From C-114 sp963719285 (GTDB lineage: Bacteria; Chloroflexota; Limnocylindria; Limnocylindrales; CSP1-4), in the NCBI GenBank assembly GCA_963719285.1, contig CAVRBO010000001.1:496001-560000 (forward strand): 64,000 nucleotides of DNA, read 5' to 3'. Every line of letters begins with the position of its first letter. Position 1 is the first letter of the stretch. The notes beneath the pieces were generated by a model. It was given only the letters and a program-made list of their open reading frames with translations. It was not told the DNA's origin and searched no databases. Made by a program: the position numbers and the translations under genes. This document shows positions 19,737 to 29,300 of this stretch, piece after piece.

Positions 19737-20000
19737 TGTGGACGGTTCGTGGACGAACGCACGAAATAGCGCGACGAACTCCGAAACTCGTGGATAACTC
19801 GCTAGGCGTCGGCCGGGCCGCGGGATAATGTAGGTCTTGCCCGAAGGGGCCGGAGCGGACCGCCAGCGGCGGCGCAGGTGTTTACATCGGCGTCGAAGCA
19901 GACGGACCGGGGTCAGTCGGAAGACCGAGTCGCAGGTGCTTGCACAGGCGGAGACGGAGCCGGCGGACCGATCGGTTCCTCCGGGCGTTTCCTTGTCCCC
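19737..20000. repeat. Duplicated non-coding block, copy B
   Basis: GTGGAC motifs (19738, 19749), CGAAACTCGTGGATAAC (from 19782), GATAAT (19824-19829), hairpin GCCC-GAAG-GGGC, the palindrome GGTGTTTACATC (19877-19888) and an extra 58-nt-spaced copy GGTGCTTGCACA (19935-19946), then GTTCCTCCGGGCGTTTCC. Compared with copy A the inner palindrome pair changes C-G to T-A, a compensatory change. Confidence 0.75.
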
Positions 20001-20067
20001 CGCGAGGGGTGACGGCCCCAGGAGCGGCACCGCCGGGGCGACGAGCCCGTCCGGTCGGCCGGTACGG

Positions 20068-20073
20068 TAGGCT
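20068..20073 (+). promoter_or_regulatory. -10 element TAGGCT of a leaderless promoter
   Basis: TAGGCT ends 8 nt before the GTG at 20082; an overlapping TACGGT lies at 20063. No ribosome binding site precedes the start. Confidence 0.45.
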
Positions 20074-20081
20074 TCTCGATC

Positions 20082-22250
20082 GTGGGCCTGAGCGAATCGA
20101 CCGAGCGCCGATTCTCCGCTGCGATCATCTTCGCGGCCTGCGCGGTCTTCACCCTGATGCTCCTCGTCCTGCCGTCGTACTTCCCGACGTTCGATGAGGC
20201 CAAGTACCTCGGCATCGGGGTCGACATCTGGTCCGGCAAGGGCATCACGACCGTCTTCGGCATCTCGTTCGTCGTCCACGCCCCCGCGTGGCCCCTGGTC
20301 ATCGCGGCGCCGCAGGCCCTCTTCGGCGTCGAGGCGATCGCCGTGGGGCGGATCCTCAACGCGATCTCGGGCATCTCCATCGTCGCGCTCACGGGCGTCC
20401 TCGGCTGGCGGATCCGGCCGATCATCGGGGCGATGGCCGCCGCCGGCCTGCTCGCGCTCGTCTACCTCCACGACCTGAGCCGGACCGCGCGCCTGGACGT
20501 GCCGGCGGGCGCGCTGCTCATGCTGTTCCTCGTCGTCGCGATCGTCGCCGTCCAGCGCGGCTCGATCCGCTGGTCGATCGCCGCCGGCGTCGTCTTCGCC
20601 CTCGGCTTCCTCGTCAAGGAGATCGACTTGCCGTTCGCGCCGGCGCCGTGGTTCGTGGGTGTCGTCCTGGGCCGCCCGTGGCGGTCGCTGTGGCGGACCG
20701 GCGCGGCGTTCCTCACGGTGGCGGCGATCCTCGTGGCGCCGTGGTTCGCGTACTACGCGAGCCATGTCCATGTCGTCTATCGGCTCGATGCGCCGCTCTG
20801 GACGTTCATCCCGATCGTCGCCGGCCTGGTCGTCCTCGTCGCGATCGGCGTCTTCGTGGAACGGCTCGCAGACGGGCCCATCGGGACCCGGGTCGCCGGT
20901 CTCGCCGCCCGCCTCGGCCCGGAGGGTCGCGTCCGGGCCATCGTGGGTTGGGGACTGACCCTGCTGTGGGCCGGCCTCATGACGTACGCGTTCGCCAAGA
21001 CGGCCCGCCTGACGTCGGCCCAGTTCCTCGGCATCGACCAGGTGCGGCTGTACGTCGACCAGTGGTTCGGGGCGCTCCGCGGCGTCGCCGTGTTCGGCCT
21101 CGTCGGGGTCGGGATCGCCGTCGCCTCGCTGTTCGTGGATCGCGACGCGCCAACCGGTCCGGGCATCAAGGCGCTGCTGATCACGACCATCACCGGGATC
21201 CCGCTCATCCTGCTCGTGATCTCGGTGGGGGAGCCGCCGCGCAACTACCTGGCGAACCTGGCCATCGTGACGGCCCTCGCCGCGGCCGGCTGGAGCTGGG
21301 CGGTCGAGCGGATCCTGCGGACCTCGCACGCCTGGGTCACGGTCGGCGGGCTCCTCGCGCTCGGCGCGGCCGGCGGGCTCGTGCTGGCCGGCCTGACGAG
21401 CCGAGGTCCGCTGCTGCCCACCGTCGCCGGCGCGGCGATCGGCGCAGTCGCGGCGATCCTGCTGCTCGTGGCGGCCCGGCGGAAGCGACCGCTCTGGGCG
21501 TTCGTGGCCCCGGGCGTGGCCGTCGCGCTGCTCATCGGCGGGTCCGGGCTGCTCGTCGCCCACGGCCGCAATACGACCGACCCGCCCGGGGATGCCGGTC
21601 GGAGCGCGATCGTCTCGAAGTCCGTCGCCTGGATCCGCGCGAACGTCCCACCCGGCGCCACGATCGCGTTCGGCGAGTTCCTGGCGTACGAGACGGCGTA
21701 CAACCTGGCCGACGACTACACCACGGTCCAGATCCGGGCGCGCCTGTCGACCAGCGCCCTGAGCGCGCCCGACGGCATGGCCCGGACCGGCGAGGCCCCC
21801 GCGGACGACTGGGTGGCGATCGACATCGCGCCCCGCAACATCTATCAGTTCTATGCCTACCGCGCCCACTGGCTGACCGCGTCGTTCGCTCGCACGAAGG
21901 CCACGTACTGGGTCTACACGACCGGGATCTCGACGAGCTCGGTGAGCATCGAGGCCGCACTGACGACCGCGACCGGCTTCCAGAAGCTCACCGAGTGGAG
22001 CGTGGACGTGCCCGGGTTCGCGCCGTACCACACCTCGATCTACAAGGTGGACCCGACGAACGTTTCATTCGACACGTCGCGCCTCGTCGTCGCGCCGGAC
22101 GCGCTCGAGCGGCTGGTCGACCTCGTGACCGCGGGCGGGCCGGATGGCAAGGCACTGGCGGGCCGGCTCGTCGACGAGGTGGACGTCCAGCCGAAGGGCC
22201 CGGACGCCGACGCGGCGCTGGCCCGGCTGAAGGCCGCGGCGGGACGCTGA
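20082..22250 (+). CDS. Membrane glycosyltransferase, GT39/ArnT-like (GT-C fold)
   Basis: 722-residue polytopic membrane protein with about twelve hydrophobic segments, then a ~150-residue extracytoplasmic C-terminal part. The acidic motif YFPTFDEAKYLGIG after the first membrane segment matches the catalytic DE loop of polyprenyl-phosphate-sugar-dependent GT-C transferases (PMT/ArnT). A second feature is YLHDLSRTARLDVPAG in the loop after segment 4, with the usual R-D pair. Target could be a protein or a lipid; unknown. It is followed by a GtrA-domain fusion, a family linked to polyprenyl-phosphate-sugar flipping, which suggests one glycosylation pathway. Confidence 0.75.
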   Translation: MGLSESTERRFSAAIIFAACAVFTLMLLVLPSYFPTFDEAKYLGIGVDIWSGKGITTVFGISFVVHAPAWPLVIAAPQALFGVEAIAVGRILNAISGISIVALTGVLGWRIRPIIGAMAAAGLLALVYLHDLSRTARLDVPAGALLMLFLVVAIVAVQRGSIRWSIAAGVVFALGFLVKEIDLPFAPAPWFVGVVLGRPWRSLWRTGAAFLTVAAILVAPWFAYYASHVHVVYRLDAPLWTFIPIVAGLVVLVAIGVFVERLADGPIGTRVAGLAARLGPEGRVRAIVGWGLTLLWAGLMTYAFAKTARLTSAQFLGIDQVRLYVDQWFGALRGVAVFGLVGVGIAVASLFVDRDAPTGPGIKALLITTITGIPLILLVISVGEPPRNYLANLAIVTALAAAGWSWAVERILRTSHAWVTVGGLLALGAAGGLVLAGLTSRGPLLPTVAGAAIGAVAAILLLVAARRKRPLWAFVAPGVAVALLIGGSGLLVAHGRNTTDPPGDAGRSAIVSKSVAWIRANVPPGATIAFGEFLAYETAYNLADDYTTVQIRARLSTSALSAPDGMARTGEAPADDWVAIDIAPRNIYQFYAYRAHWLTASFARTKATYWVYTTGISTSSVSIEAALTTATGFQKLTEWSVDVPGFAPYHTSIYKVDPTNVSFDTSRLVVAPDALERLVDLVTAGGPDGKALAGRLVDEVDVQPKGPDADAALARLKAAAGR

Positions 22251-22314
22251 GGCCGCACCCGACGCCCGCCCGGGACGCGGCCGCCGCGAACAGCGCGCCC
22301 GGTGCGGCCCGTAT

Positions 22315-22344
22315 TTGACCCGTTGTTCATCTCGCGCTTACGAT
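22315..22344 (+). promoter_or_regulatory. Sigma-70-type promoter
   Basis: TTGACC (22315-22320) and TACGAT (22339-22344) with an 18-nt spacer, upstream of the GTG at 22376, which has AGGGGA at 22366-22371 as ribosome site. Confidence 0.6.
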
Positions 22345-22375
22345 TGGGCTGTTAGGCGCCTGCACAGGGGACTCC

Positions 22376-24058
22376 GTGACGACACCGCCGATCGACGGGC
22401 CGACCCCCGGGCGCCAGCATCGCCGGACCCACGTCAAGCGACTCCTCGGGATCCTGCTCTCCCCGTCGAAGTTCGCGATCGTCGGCATCCTCGGCATCGT
22501 CGTCAACCAGGTCGTCCTGTACGCGGTGACCGAGGGTCTCGGGCTCTACTACCTGCTCTCGGTCATCGTCGCGTCGCAGGTCTCGACCCTCAACAACTTC
22601 GTCCTGACCGAGGCATGGGTCTTCCGCCACCGCGAGTCGCGCCACCGGCTCCTGGTCCGCTACGTCGTGTTCTACGCCCTGAACACGGCGACGCTGCTCG
22701 TCCGCGTCCCGGTGGTGTTCCTGCTGACCGAGAACCTCGGCCTCCATTACCTGCTCTCGAACCTGTTCGCGATCGGGCTGACGTTCGGCATCCGCTACCT
22801 CGTCGCCGACAACTGGATCTGGGCCGGCCGTGATCGGCGCGAGCAGGTGGCCGTCGACGGTCGCTACCACTACGACATCCACGGGATCCTCCGCGTCCGC
22901 TCGGGCGTCCATCTGCCCGAGCTCGCGAGCTTCAACGTGGATCGCGCGTTCAAGCCGGATCTCGATGTCCGGCGCGTCCGTCTCGGTGGGTCCCTCCGGC
23001 GCGGGACGGCGACCTGGCGCGACGGGAACATCGTCCACTACCGTGAACATCTCGGCGGCGTCACGGCGGCCTTCGACGTGCTCTTCCCGGCCGGGGACGA
23101 GCCCGGGCCGGTCGTGCTCCGGGCGAACTGGCTCCTCACCTGGAGCCACCACGTCCTGTACACGAACATGGTCGAGCCGCTCCTGCGGTTCCTGCTCGTC
23201 AGCCGCGGGCACGCGCTGCTGCATTGCGCGGCGGTGGACGCGGAGCGCGGCGCGATCGTCATGTCGGCCCAGACCGACACCGGCAAGACGAGCACCGTCC
23301 TGCGCCTGCTCATGCGCCGGAGCTGGGGCTTCCTGAGCGACGACATGGCGATCGTGGATCCGGACGGCACGATCCGCTCGTTCCCCAAGCCGATGACCCT
23401 CTCGTCGCACACGATGAACGCGGTCAACGACCGCCGGCTGCCGGTGGCCGACCGGTTCATGCTCGCCCTGCGCAGCCGGGTCCACTCGAAGAAGGGCCGC
23501 TCGATCGGCCACCGCCTTGGCCAGACCAACGTCCCGATCGTGACGATCAACGCGCTCGTCCAGCTCCTGGTGCCACCGCCGAAGTACCACGTGACCTCGC
23601 TCGTGGACTGCGAGATGTCCGACGCGGCGCCGCTCGACAGCGTCATCCTCATGGAGCGCGGCGAGCCGATCCGCGAGGAAGTCGGCGTGCCGGCCACGCT
23701 CGACGCGCTCATCGAGAACACCGACGACGCGTACACGTTCCCGCCGTTCGCGTCGTTCGCGCCCGAGATCGTCGTGGGCGGCCTCGACTACCAGGCGCTC
23801 CGCGCGCGCGAGCGGGAGATCCTCGAGCGGGCGATCGCGAACGCCTGGCGGATCCGGCTGCGGGTCTCCGGCCACGGCTGGTCGGACCTCATCCCGAACC
23901 TCGTCGCGGAGCACACCCTGGTCGCCGCCCCTGACGAGAGCCCGTTGCCGAACGAGGGTTCGGAGGGGCCCGAACCGACGCCGGAGAGTGTCGCGACGGC
24001 CCCGGATGGCGTCGCCGTCCCGGTCGAGCGGGCGGGCGCCGCCGGCCGCATCGGCTAG
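22376..24058 (+). CDS. Fusion of a GtrA-like membrane domain and an HPr-kinase/PEPCK-like ATPase domain
   Basis: 560-residue protein. Residues about 30-150 form a four-helix GtrA domain (FAIVGILGIVVNQVVLYA; NNFVLTEAWVFRHR is the family signature). Residues about 160-500 are soluble, with a P-loop AQTDTGKTST (298-307) and the acidic pair FLSDDMAIVD (322-323), as in HprK/PEPCK-like kinases. The last 45 residues are Pro/Glu/Ala-rich. GtrA domains are thought to move polyprenyl-phosphate-linked sugars across the membrane, so an attached kinase-like domain could phosphorylate a sugar, lipid or peptide; that is inference. Preceded by a GT39-type gene. Confidence 0.75.
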   Translation: MTTPPIDGPTPGRQHRRTHVKRLLGILLSPSKFAIVGILGIVVNQVVLYAVTEGLGLYYLLSVIVASQVSTLNNFVLTEAWVFRHRESRHRLLVRYVVFYALNTATLLVRVPVVFLLTENLGLHYLLSNLFAIGLTFGIRYLVADNWIWAGRDRREQVAVDGRYHYDIHGILRVRSGVHLPELASFNVDRAFKPDLDVRRVRLGGSLRRGTATWRDGNIVHYREHLGGVTAAFDVLFPAGDEPGPVVLRANWLLTWSHHVLYTNMVEPLLRFLLVSRGHALLHCAAVDAERGAIVMSAQTDTGKTSTVLRLLMRRSWGFLSDDMAIVDPDGTIRSFPKPMTLSSHTMNAVNDRRLPVADRFMLALRSRVHSKKGRSIGHRLGQTNVPIVTINALVQLLVPPPKYHVTSLVDCEMSDAAPLDSVILMERGEPIREEVGVPATLDALIENTDDAYTFPPFASFAPEIVVGGLDYQALRAREREILERAIANAWRIRLRVSGHGWSDLIPNLVAEHTLVAAPDESPLPNEGSEGPEPTPESVATAPDGVAVPVERAGAAGRIG

Positions 24059-24072
24059 GGGAGGGGGCCTGG

Positions 24073-25047
24073 TTGGTCGTCGTCCGTGGCGACACCGCCC
24101 TCGAACCCGAGGCGATCCGGGCCGCCCTGGGGCGCCTGCCGGCTCCGTTCCGCGGCTCCGCCCAGTACGTCCACGACGGGCTGTCCGCCCGCGCCCATCG
24201 GCCGGTCGTCGTCAAGATCGAGACGGTCAACCCGATCGGCGCGTTCAAGGGCCGGGGGACCTGGCTGGCGATCGCCGGGCTGGCGGGGGAGGGGCTCGTC
24301 GGCCCGGGCCGGCCGGTCGTCGTCGCCTCCACGGGCAACTTCGGCCAGGGCGTGGCCTTCGCCGCCCGCGCCCAGGGTCTGCCCGCGGTCGTGTTCTCGG
24401 ACGAGCACGCGAACCCGCTCAAGGTGGCCCGGATGCGCGGATTCGGCGCCCAGGTGATCCTGGCCGGGCACGACTTCGATGCGGCACGGGACGCCGCCGA
24501 GACGTACGCCCGCGAGAGCGATGCGTTCCTCCTCATCGACGGGCAGGAACCGCTCGTGGCGGCCGGGGCCGGCACGATGGCCGTGGAGCTGACCGATGCC
24601 GTGGAGCGCGGCGAGCTGCCGCCGATCGCGTCGGCCTGGATCCCGGTCGGCAACGGCGCCCTGATCGTCGGCGTGGGGGCCTGGCTCCGCCACGCGGCGC
24701 CCGGTTGCCGGGTCGTGGGCGTGCAATCCGACGCGGCACCGTCCATGACCCTGTCGTGGCGTGAGCAGCGCCCGATCTCGACCGCGACCGCCGCGACCTA
24801 CGCCGATGGCATCGCCTCGCGCGTCCCGGTGCCGGAGGCGCTCGACATGATGGTCGGCCGGGTCGACGACATGGTCCTCGTGTCCGAGGCCGAGCTCCAC
24901 GCCGCCCAGACCGAACTGACGAGTGCGCTGGGCATCACGGTCGAGGGCGCCGCGGCCGCCGGCTGGGCCGCGTTGCTCGCCGCGCAGGCAGCCCCCGAGG
25001 GCGCGGCGCTCCTGGTGATCACGGGGTCGAACACCGTCCCCGCATGA
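24073..25047 (+). CDS. PLP-dependent threonine/serine dehydratase-like enzyme
   Basis: 324-residue fold-type II PLP enzyme. The Schiff-base lysine is Lys59 in NPIGAFKGRG; the phosphate and cofactor loops are STGNFGQG and VPVGNGAL; the pyridine nitrogen contact is in ITGSNT. Closest known types are threonine deaminase (catabolic) and threo-3-hydroxyaspartate dehydratase; substrate undetermined. No ACT domain, so probably not feedback-regulated. The TTG at 24073 follows a strong GGGAGGGGG site. The stop overlaps the next ATG. Confidence 0.8.
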   Translation: MVVVRGDTALEPEAIRAALGRLPAPFRGSAQYVHDGLSARAHRPVVVKIETVNPIGAFKGRGTWLAIAGLAGEGLVGPGRPVVVASTGNFGQGVAFAARAQGLPAVVFSDEHANPLKVARMRGFGAQVILAGHDFDAARDAAETYARESDAFLLIDGQEPLVAAGAGTMAVELTDAVERGELPPIASAWIPVGNGALIVGVGAWLRHAAPGCRVVGVQSDAAPSMTLSWREQRPISTATAATYADGIASRVPVPEALDMMVGRVDDMVLVSEAELHAAQTELTSALGITVEGAAAAGWAALLAAQAAPEGAALLVITGSNTVPA

Positions 25048-25487
25048 AACAGGCACGGGGCAAGAACGTTGGTCGAGTGTCCGTCATCACCACTCATGTG
25101 GTCGTGGCGTGGCTTCTGTGCCTCGGATCGATCATCCTCGTGGCGAGCGGATCGCGCTCGCTCCCGGCGGATGCGCCATTCGACGACTCGGCGCAGGCTG
25201 TCGCCGCGGTAGATCGAGCCTTTGACCTTGGCATCGCAGCCTTCTCCGTCGCCTACGCGGCGGTCATGCTCCTCGCCCTCAGGACATGGACGCGATCGAG
25301 TCGCTGGACCCTGCCGTTCATCTGCGACGTCGGGGTCGTCGTCCCGGCGCTCCTGCTCCTGAGCCCGGCTGGCCCAGAGATGGGTGGGCTGACCAGCGCC
25401 TACCTGGTGCTCCTGGCGTGCAGCGCCGCGATCGCCGGGCTCATGATCGTCCGGGACCGGCCATGGAATACGTGGAGCGGCAACTAG
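25044..25487 (+). CDS. Small four-helix membrane protein, hypothetical
   Basis: 147 residues with four hydrophobic segments (VVVAWLLCLGSIILVA; FSVAYAAVMLLAL; FICDVGVVVPALLLL; YLVLLACSAAIAGLMI). ATG overlaps the preceding stop (ATGA), but GTG codons 33-36 nt downstream could be the start. No family recognised. Confidence 0.6.
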   Translation: MKQARGKNVGRVSVITTHVVVAWLLCLGSIILVASGSRSLPADAPFDDSAQAVAAVDRAFDLGIAAFSVAYAAVMLLALRTWTRSSRWTLPFICDVGVVVPALLLLSPAGPEMGGLTSAYLVLLACSAAIAGLMIVRDRPWNTWSGN

Positions 25488-25549
25488 ATGAGTCGCCGGT
25501 AGCCGTCGACCGATAGAGTGGCGACAGGATCGTCAAGCCTCAACCGTGT

Positions 25550-25563
25550 TGTAGTATGCTACA
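25550..25563. promoter_or_regulatory. Palindrome in the toxin-antitoxin promoter
   Basis: TGTAG-TATG-CTACA overlaps a likely -10 (TAGTAT or TATGCT), 20 nt before the antitoxin ATG. A symmetric site here suits autoregulation by the HTH antitoxin. Confidence 0.4.
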
Positions 25564-25583
25564 TCCGCTTGGGAGGCTTGGAC

Positions 25584-25832
25584 ATGCTCACCGTCCCAGA
25601 GGCAGCGCGCCGGACGGGCAAGAACCCAGAAACGATCCGCCGATGGATCCGCGAGGGACGACTGCGCGCGCATAAGGTCGGAACGCAGCACGTGATCGAA
25701 GAATCCGACCTGACCGCCGTCACCGAGGAGGCCGACACGCTCCCGGTCCCCGTCGGATGGCAGACGATGATGGATGGACGCCCGATGCCGGATGTGGTCG
25801 GCGCCCTCCGACGTTCCAGGGCAGGCCACTGA
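25584..25832 (+). CDS. Excisionase-type HTH antitoxin
   Basis: 82 residues. LTVPEAARRTGKNPETIRRWIREGRLRAHKVGTQ is given here only by ends: residues 2-35 form the MerR/excisionase-like winged helix with the usual 'R-W-I-R-E-G-R' turn; the C-terminal ~40 residues would wrap the toxin. GGGAGG (25571-25576) sets the ATG. Pairing with a PIN toxin two bases downstream supports a type II antitoxin role rather than phage excision. Confidence 0.75.
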   Translation: MLTVPEAARRTGKNPETIRRWIREGRLRAHKVGTQHVIEESDLTAVTEEADTLPVPVGWQTMMDGRPMPDVVGALRRSRAGH

Positions 25833-25834
25833 CG

Positions 25835-26239
25835 GTGCGTCTCGTCGTCGACGCCTCTGTGGCCGTCGAAGCGTGCCTGGGCGCGGCGGCGTTCGAGCCC
25901 CTGCGGGCGCATGACCTCGTCGGACCCCGCCTCATGTGGTCGGAGGCTTCGTCAGCGATCCATGAGATGGCCTGGCGTGGTGACATCGCCGCCGATGTGG
26001 CGACCCGCGCCGTGGAACGCCTTCAGAACGCTCCTATCACGCCATATGGACAGTTGGACTCGATCGAGCGCGGTTGGGCGGTCGCCGACCGGCTCGGCTG
26101 GGCGAAGACCTACGACGCCGAATACGTGGCGCTAGCGCTGGAGCTATCGGCTCCGCTGCTTACGATCGACGCGCGCATGCGCCGCGGCATCGGGGCGGTC
26201 ATCAAGGTCATCGGTCCGCTTGAGATCGCAGAGATCTGA
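25835..26239 (+). CDS. PIN-domain toxin, VapC-like ribonuclease
   Basis: 134 residues starting with GTG 25835, two bases after the antitoxin stop. The acidic residues of the PIN active site are in LVVDASVAVEA, SEASSAIHE, KTYDAEYVALA and LLTIDARM. Expected to cut RNA (tRNA or rRNA in known VapCs). Length normal. Confidence 0.8.
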   Translation: MRLVVDASVAVEACLGAAAFEPLRAHDLVGPRLMWSEASSAIHEMAWRGDIAADVATRAVERLQNAPITPYGQLDSIERGWAVADRLGWAKTYDAEYVALALELSAPLLTIDARMRRGIGAVIKVIGPLEIAEI

Positions 26240-26318
26240 CCGCCGCAGCGCGGTACCCGATGCGCAGGACAGTCACTACCGATAAGGTAAGTTATGTCTG
26301 CTTACGTCGGGCTCGCGC

Positions 26319-29300
26319 CTATTCGGGGCGCCCGGCGCGACCTACTGGCGCGACGAGATCGCTCCTAGTGTTCTCGATCACGAGGCTGCCAAGTTGCTGG
26401 CGCCATAGTTCCGGGTTGTCGTCGAGCTCGGCAAGGGCTTCGGGGGCTATGGGCTCGGCCCGAAGCGCATCCGTGCCTCGCACCACAAGAGCCTGCCCCA
26501 GAGCGACGGCCGCGGAGCGATGTCGGAGCCCCTCGGTGCTCAAACGGAGCGCGTGTCGCGTAGGAACGCCGTAGCGCAGGTGCTCCACGAAGACTGACAC
26601 GGCCGGCGAGAATGGCCGACCAACAGCCTCCAATGCGACTTCGAGTAGGGCGACTCCTTGCTCGATGATGGTCTGGAGTGCGTACGTGACAGCTTGCGTC
26701 TGAATTTGGACTACTTCGTCAACAGGCCTGCCGGTGCTCGCCGCGATCCCGACAATCCGTTCGCCGCGCAACCAAGCGTTGACATGGTCCATGAACGGCG
26801 CCCTCACGGTGCGAATCTCTTGATCGTCATCTAATCGATAAGCGGTACGCACCGCCTCGCGAACGTCGCTCTGATCCCAGGCCCATCCGAGGATGGCGCG
26901 GACCAGTGTTGGGTCGAGGGGGTCCACCACGCCGTCCCACTCCGGTCGAGCCACCATGAGTCCTTCGACGACGGCGTCAACATGGCGCAGGCGGGCTCCA
27001 GTGCGCCTCACCCAGCCGATGCGACCGTTCTCGCGAGCCTCCGACACTCGGGCGGCTCGCAACTCGAATACCCGCTCGAGGGTGGCGCTCGCGTCAGGAT
27101 CGGCCTGCTCAAAGGCAAACGTCTCGGAAGCGACTCGACGAGCAATCGTAACGAGTTCCCCCTCACCGACTTCCTCCGCCACGAGATCAATCAGTGTCGC
27201 GTCGATGCCGTCCACCAACGGGCGCAGCTCCGGGGTGCCCTCGAGAGCGAGATTCGTTAGTTGTCGAGGCTGCCTGGCGACCGCACGCTGAAGGCGGAGG
27301 AGGAGTTCGAGTAGCGCCCCGTGAACGGGCTCGGTCCCCTGCTGCAGTGCCACTCGACGAACCAGCGGCCACTCGCCTTCGTTCGCGCACACGACCAAGC
27401 CCTTGGTCGATGCTCCTGGTCGGCCAGCCCGACCAACGAGGTTCTTGATGTCCCGCGTGAGCAACGGCAGAACCTGGCCGCTCGGGGTGCGTCGCCGAGT
27501 GGTGTAAAGCACGAGCGTGCGAATCGGTAGATTCACCCCTTCGGCCAGGGTGTTTGTGCACACCACAATCGGAACGGCAGATGTTCGGACCAGTTGTTCG
27601 AGAACTTCGCGCGTCTCTTGCGGGATGTCGCCGTGGTGGAGCGCAGCACCGACGCTTATGGCTTCGGTCCCGGTCCAGTCCTGCCCGTACTCCAACGCCA
27701 GGTACTCGTGTGCCCGGTCTACCTCATTTCGATCAGCGAAGGTAAGCGGCGTAGGCAGCGTAAGTGGAATGCGGAGCTGATTCACAAGTTCGCGCGCAAG
27801 GGCGATTGCGCCCTGGTTCCCGGTCTTGGTCGTAGTGAAGACCGCGACTGGACCTAGGCGCATCGCTTTCCGGGCGGTTGCGATGGCTCGGACCTTGACC
27901 GTACCCCATGAGTACGTATTTGGTCGCCCGGTTTGGGGATTTTGCCAGCGGAAGTCGTCCTGCTTCAGGAATCGATGTATGGCAAATCTGCTTGGTTCTT
28001 CCATCTCCGGATGCATCACTAGGTCGACTGAGTCGGAAGGAGCCAGCACGTCATGGAGAAATGCAAATTCGGCAAGTGCGGGTCTGTAGTCGCTCACCAC
28101 AACCGTTTCAGCCGTGCCGCCCAACCATGTATTGATTTCTTCCACGTTCGGAGTGATGGCCGACACGAACACGAACCTAGGCGATCCGGTTTCGCGCCCG
28201 CGCAGACGCGCAAGTAGGAGCTCAAGTGCCACTCCTCGGCCACCGCTGTCCAGGAGGTGGCCCTCGTCGCACACCACCAGGGAAAGCCGCCGGTACAAGG
28301 ACTCGTTGGCGCCAAGGAGTCCCGACAGCGTCTCGGGAGTTGCGACAACGGTCGACACACGATCAAGGTCGCGAACTTCGTCGGCCGTAGGAACACTGCC
28401 CCCATAGAGACTCATCGCGCGAACACCGATCGCATTCAGTCTGCGAACCATTGACCGCCGAAGTTCGGATGCGAGCGACCGATACGGCACGATTAGCGCT
28501 GCTGCGCTGTCGGGTTGCGTGCGGGCGTGGTAGTAGAGAAGCGTCTCGGTCAAGGCCGTCTTGCCGGCTCCGGTCGGCATCTGGAGGCTAAACGAGTCGG
28601 TGCTCGTCAGGAGACCTCCACGGATTGCCTCCATCTGCGATGGGAAGTACTCCCAAATGGGCGGCCGTCGTGCTAAGAGTGACGCGACGAGCGGTTGCCA
28701 CAAGTCGGACGCACCATCTGGCAACACCGCGCGAACGTTGCGACTCGCGAGGCGGTCCACGAGTCGCTCAAGGAGTGTCGCGGGAATCCACTTTTTCGGC
28801 CCCGCCGTTAGGGCTGCGGCTGCGTCGTTCGCAGTTTGGATTTGGAGGGCATCGATCGCCGCCATGTCGCCTACGCGGATTGCCTCGACGAGTCTGCTTG
28901 CCGTGGGCGACGTCAGGGCCGCAGGCTTCAGGAGTAGCTCCGCGCACGCTCGTTCGGCATCAGAGCGAATGGCGTCCCTGCTCAACGTCTGCGCGACCAT
29001 GAAGGCGGAGGCTGGGAAACCGCCGAATACAAATGCGGTGGCCCCGAACAAAGCGGGGTCGTCGCGGGAAATGCCCACCTGTGCCGCCTCATCGGTGCCC
29101 GCTGCAAGATCGGCCAGAGCGTTGCCAAGGGCCGACCAGTCGTCTGGCTGGGAGGCGGCCTGCGCCCGAAGTAGATCGAAGAGCTCCGCGACCAAGGCTA
29201 CAAAGTAGTCCGCGAAGCGATCCCGCACCGGCGCAAGCGGTCGTCCGATTCTCGACCCAGGGAACAGTTCGACGTAGCTAGCAGCATCGAGATCCGCAAT

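Larger units (their letters stand above)
19217..20062. other. Gene-free region with a diverged direct duplication
   Basis: About 850 nt with no supportable gene. It contains the two copies of the duplicated block described separately, seven or more GTGGA-type motifs, and the promoter of the next gene. Long open frames across it on the minus strand are high-G+C artefacts. Confidence 0.6.

Noticed and set aside
19397..19797. Chromosomal origin (oriC) from the GTGGATAA cluster
   Set aside because: No dnaA, dnaN, gyrB or AT-rich unwinding element nearby; kept only as DnaA-box-like motifs in a repeat.
19233..22031. 932-codon open frame on the minus strand
   Set aside because: Antisense to the GT39-type gene and to the repeat region; Arg/Asp/Gly-rich, no domain.
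26313..26340. Hairpin TCGCGCC/GGCGCGA as a terminator between the PIN toxin and the helicase gene
   Set aside because: It spans the helicase stop codon and has no T-run; unsupported as a terminator.
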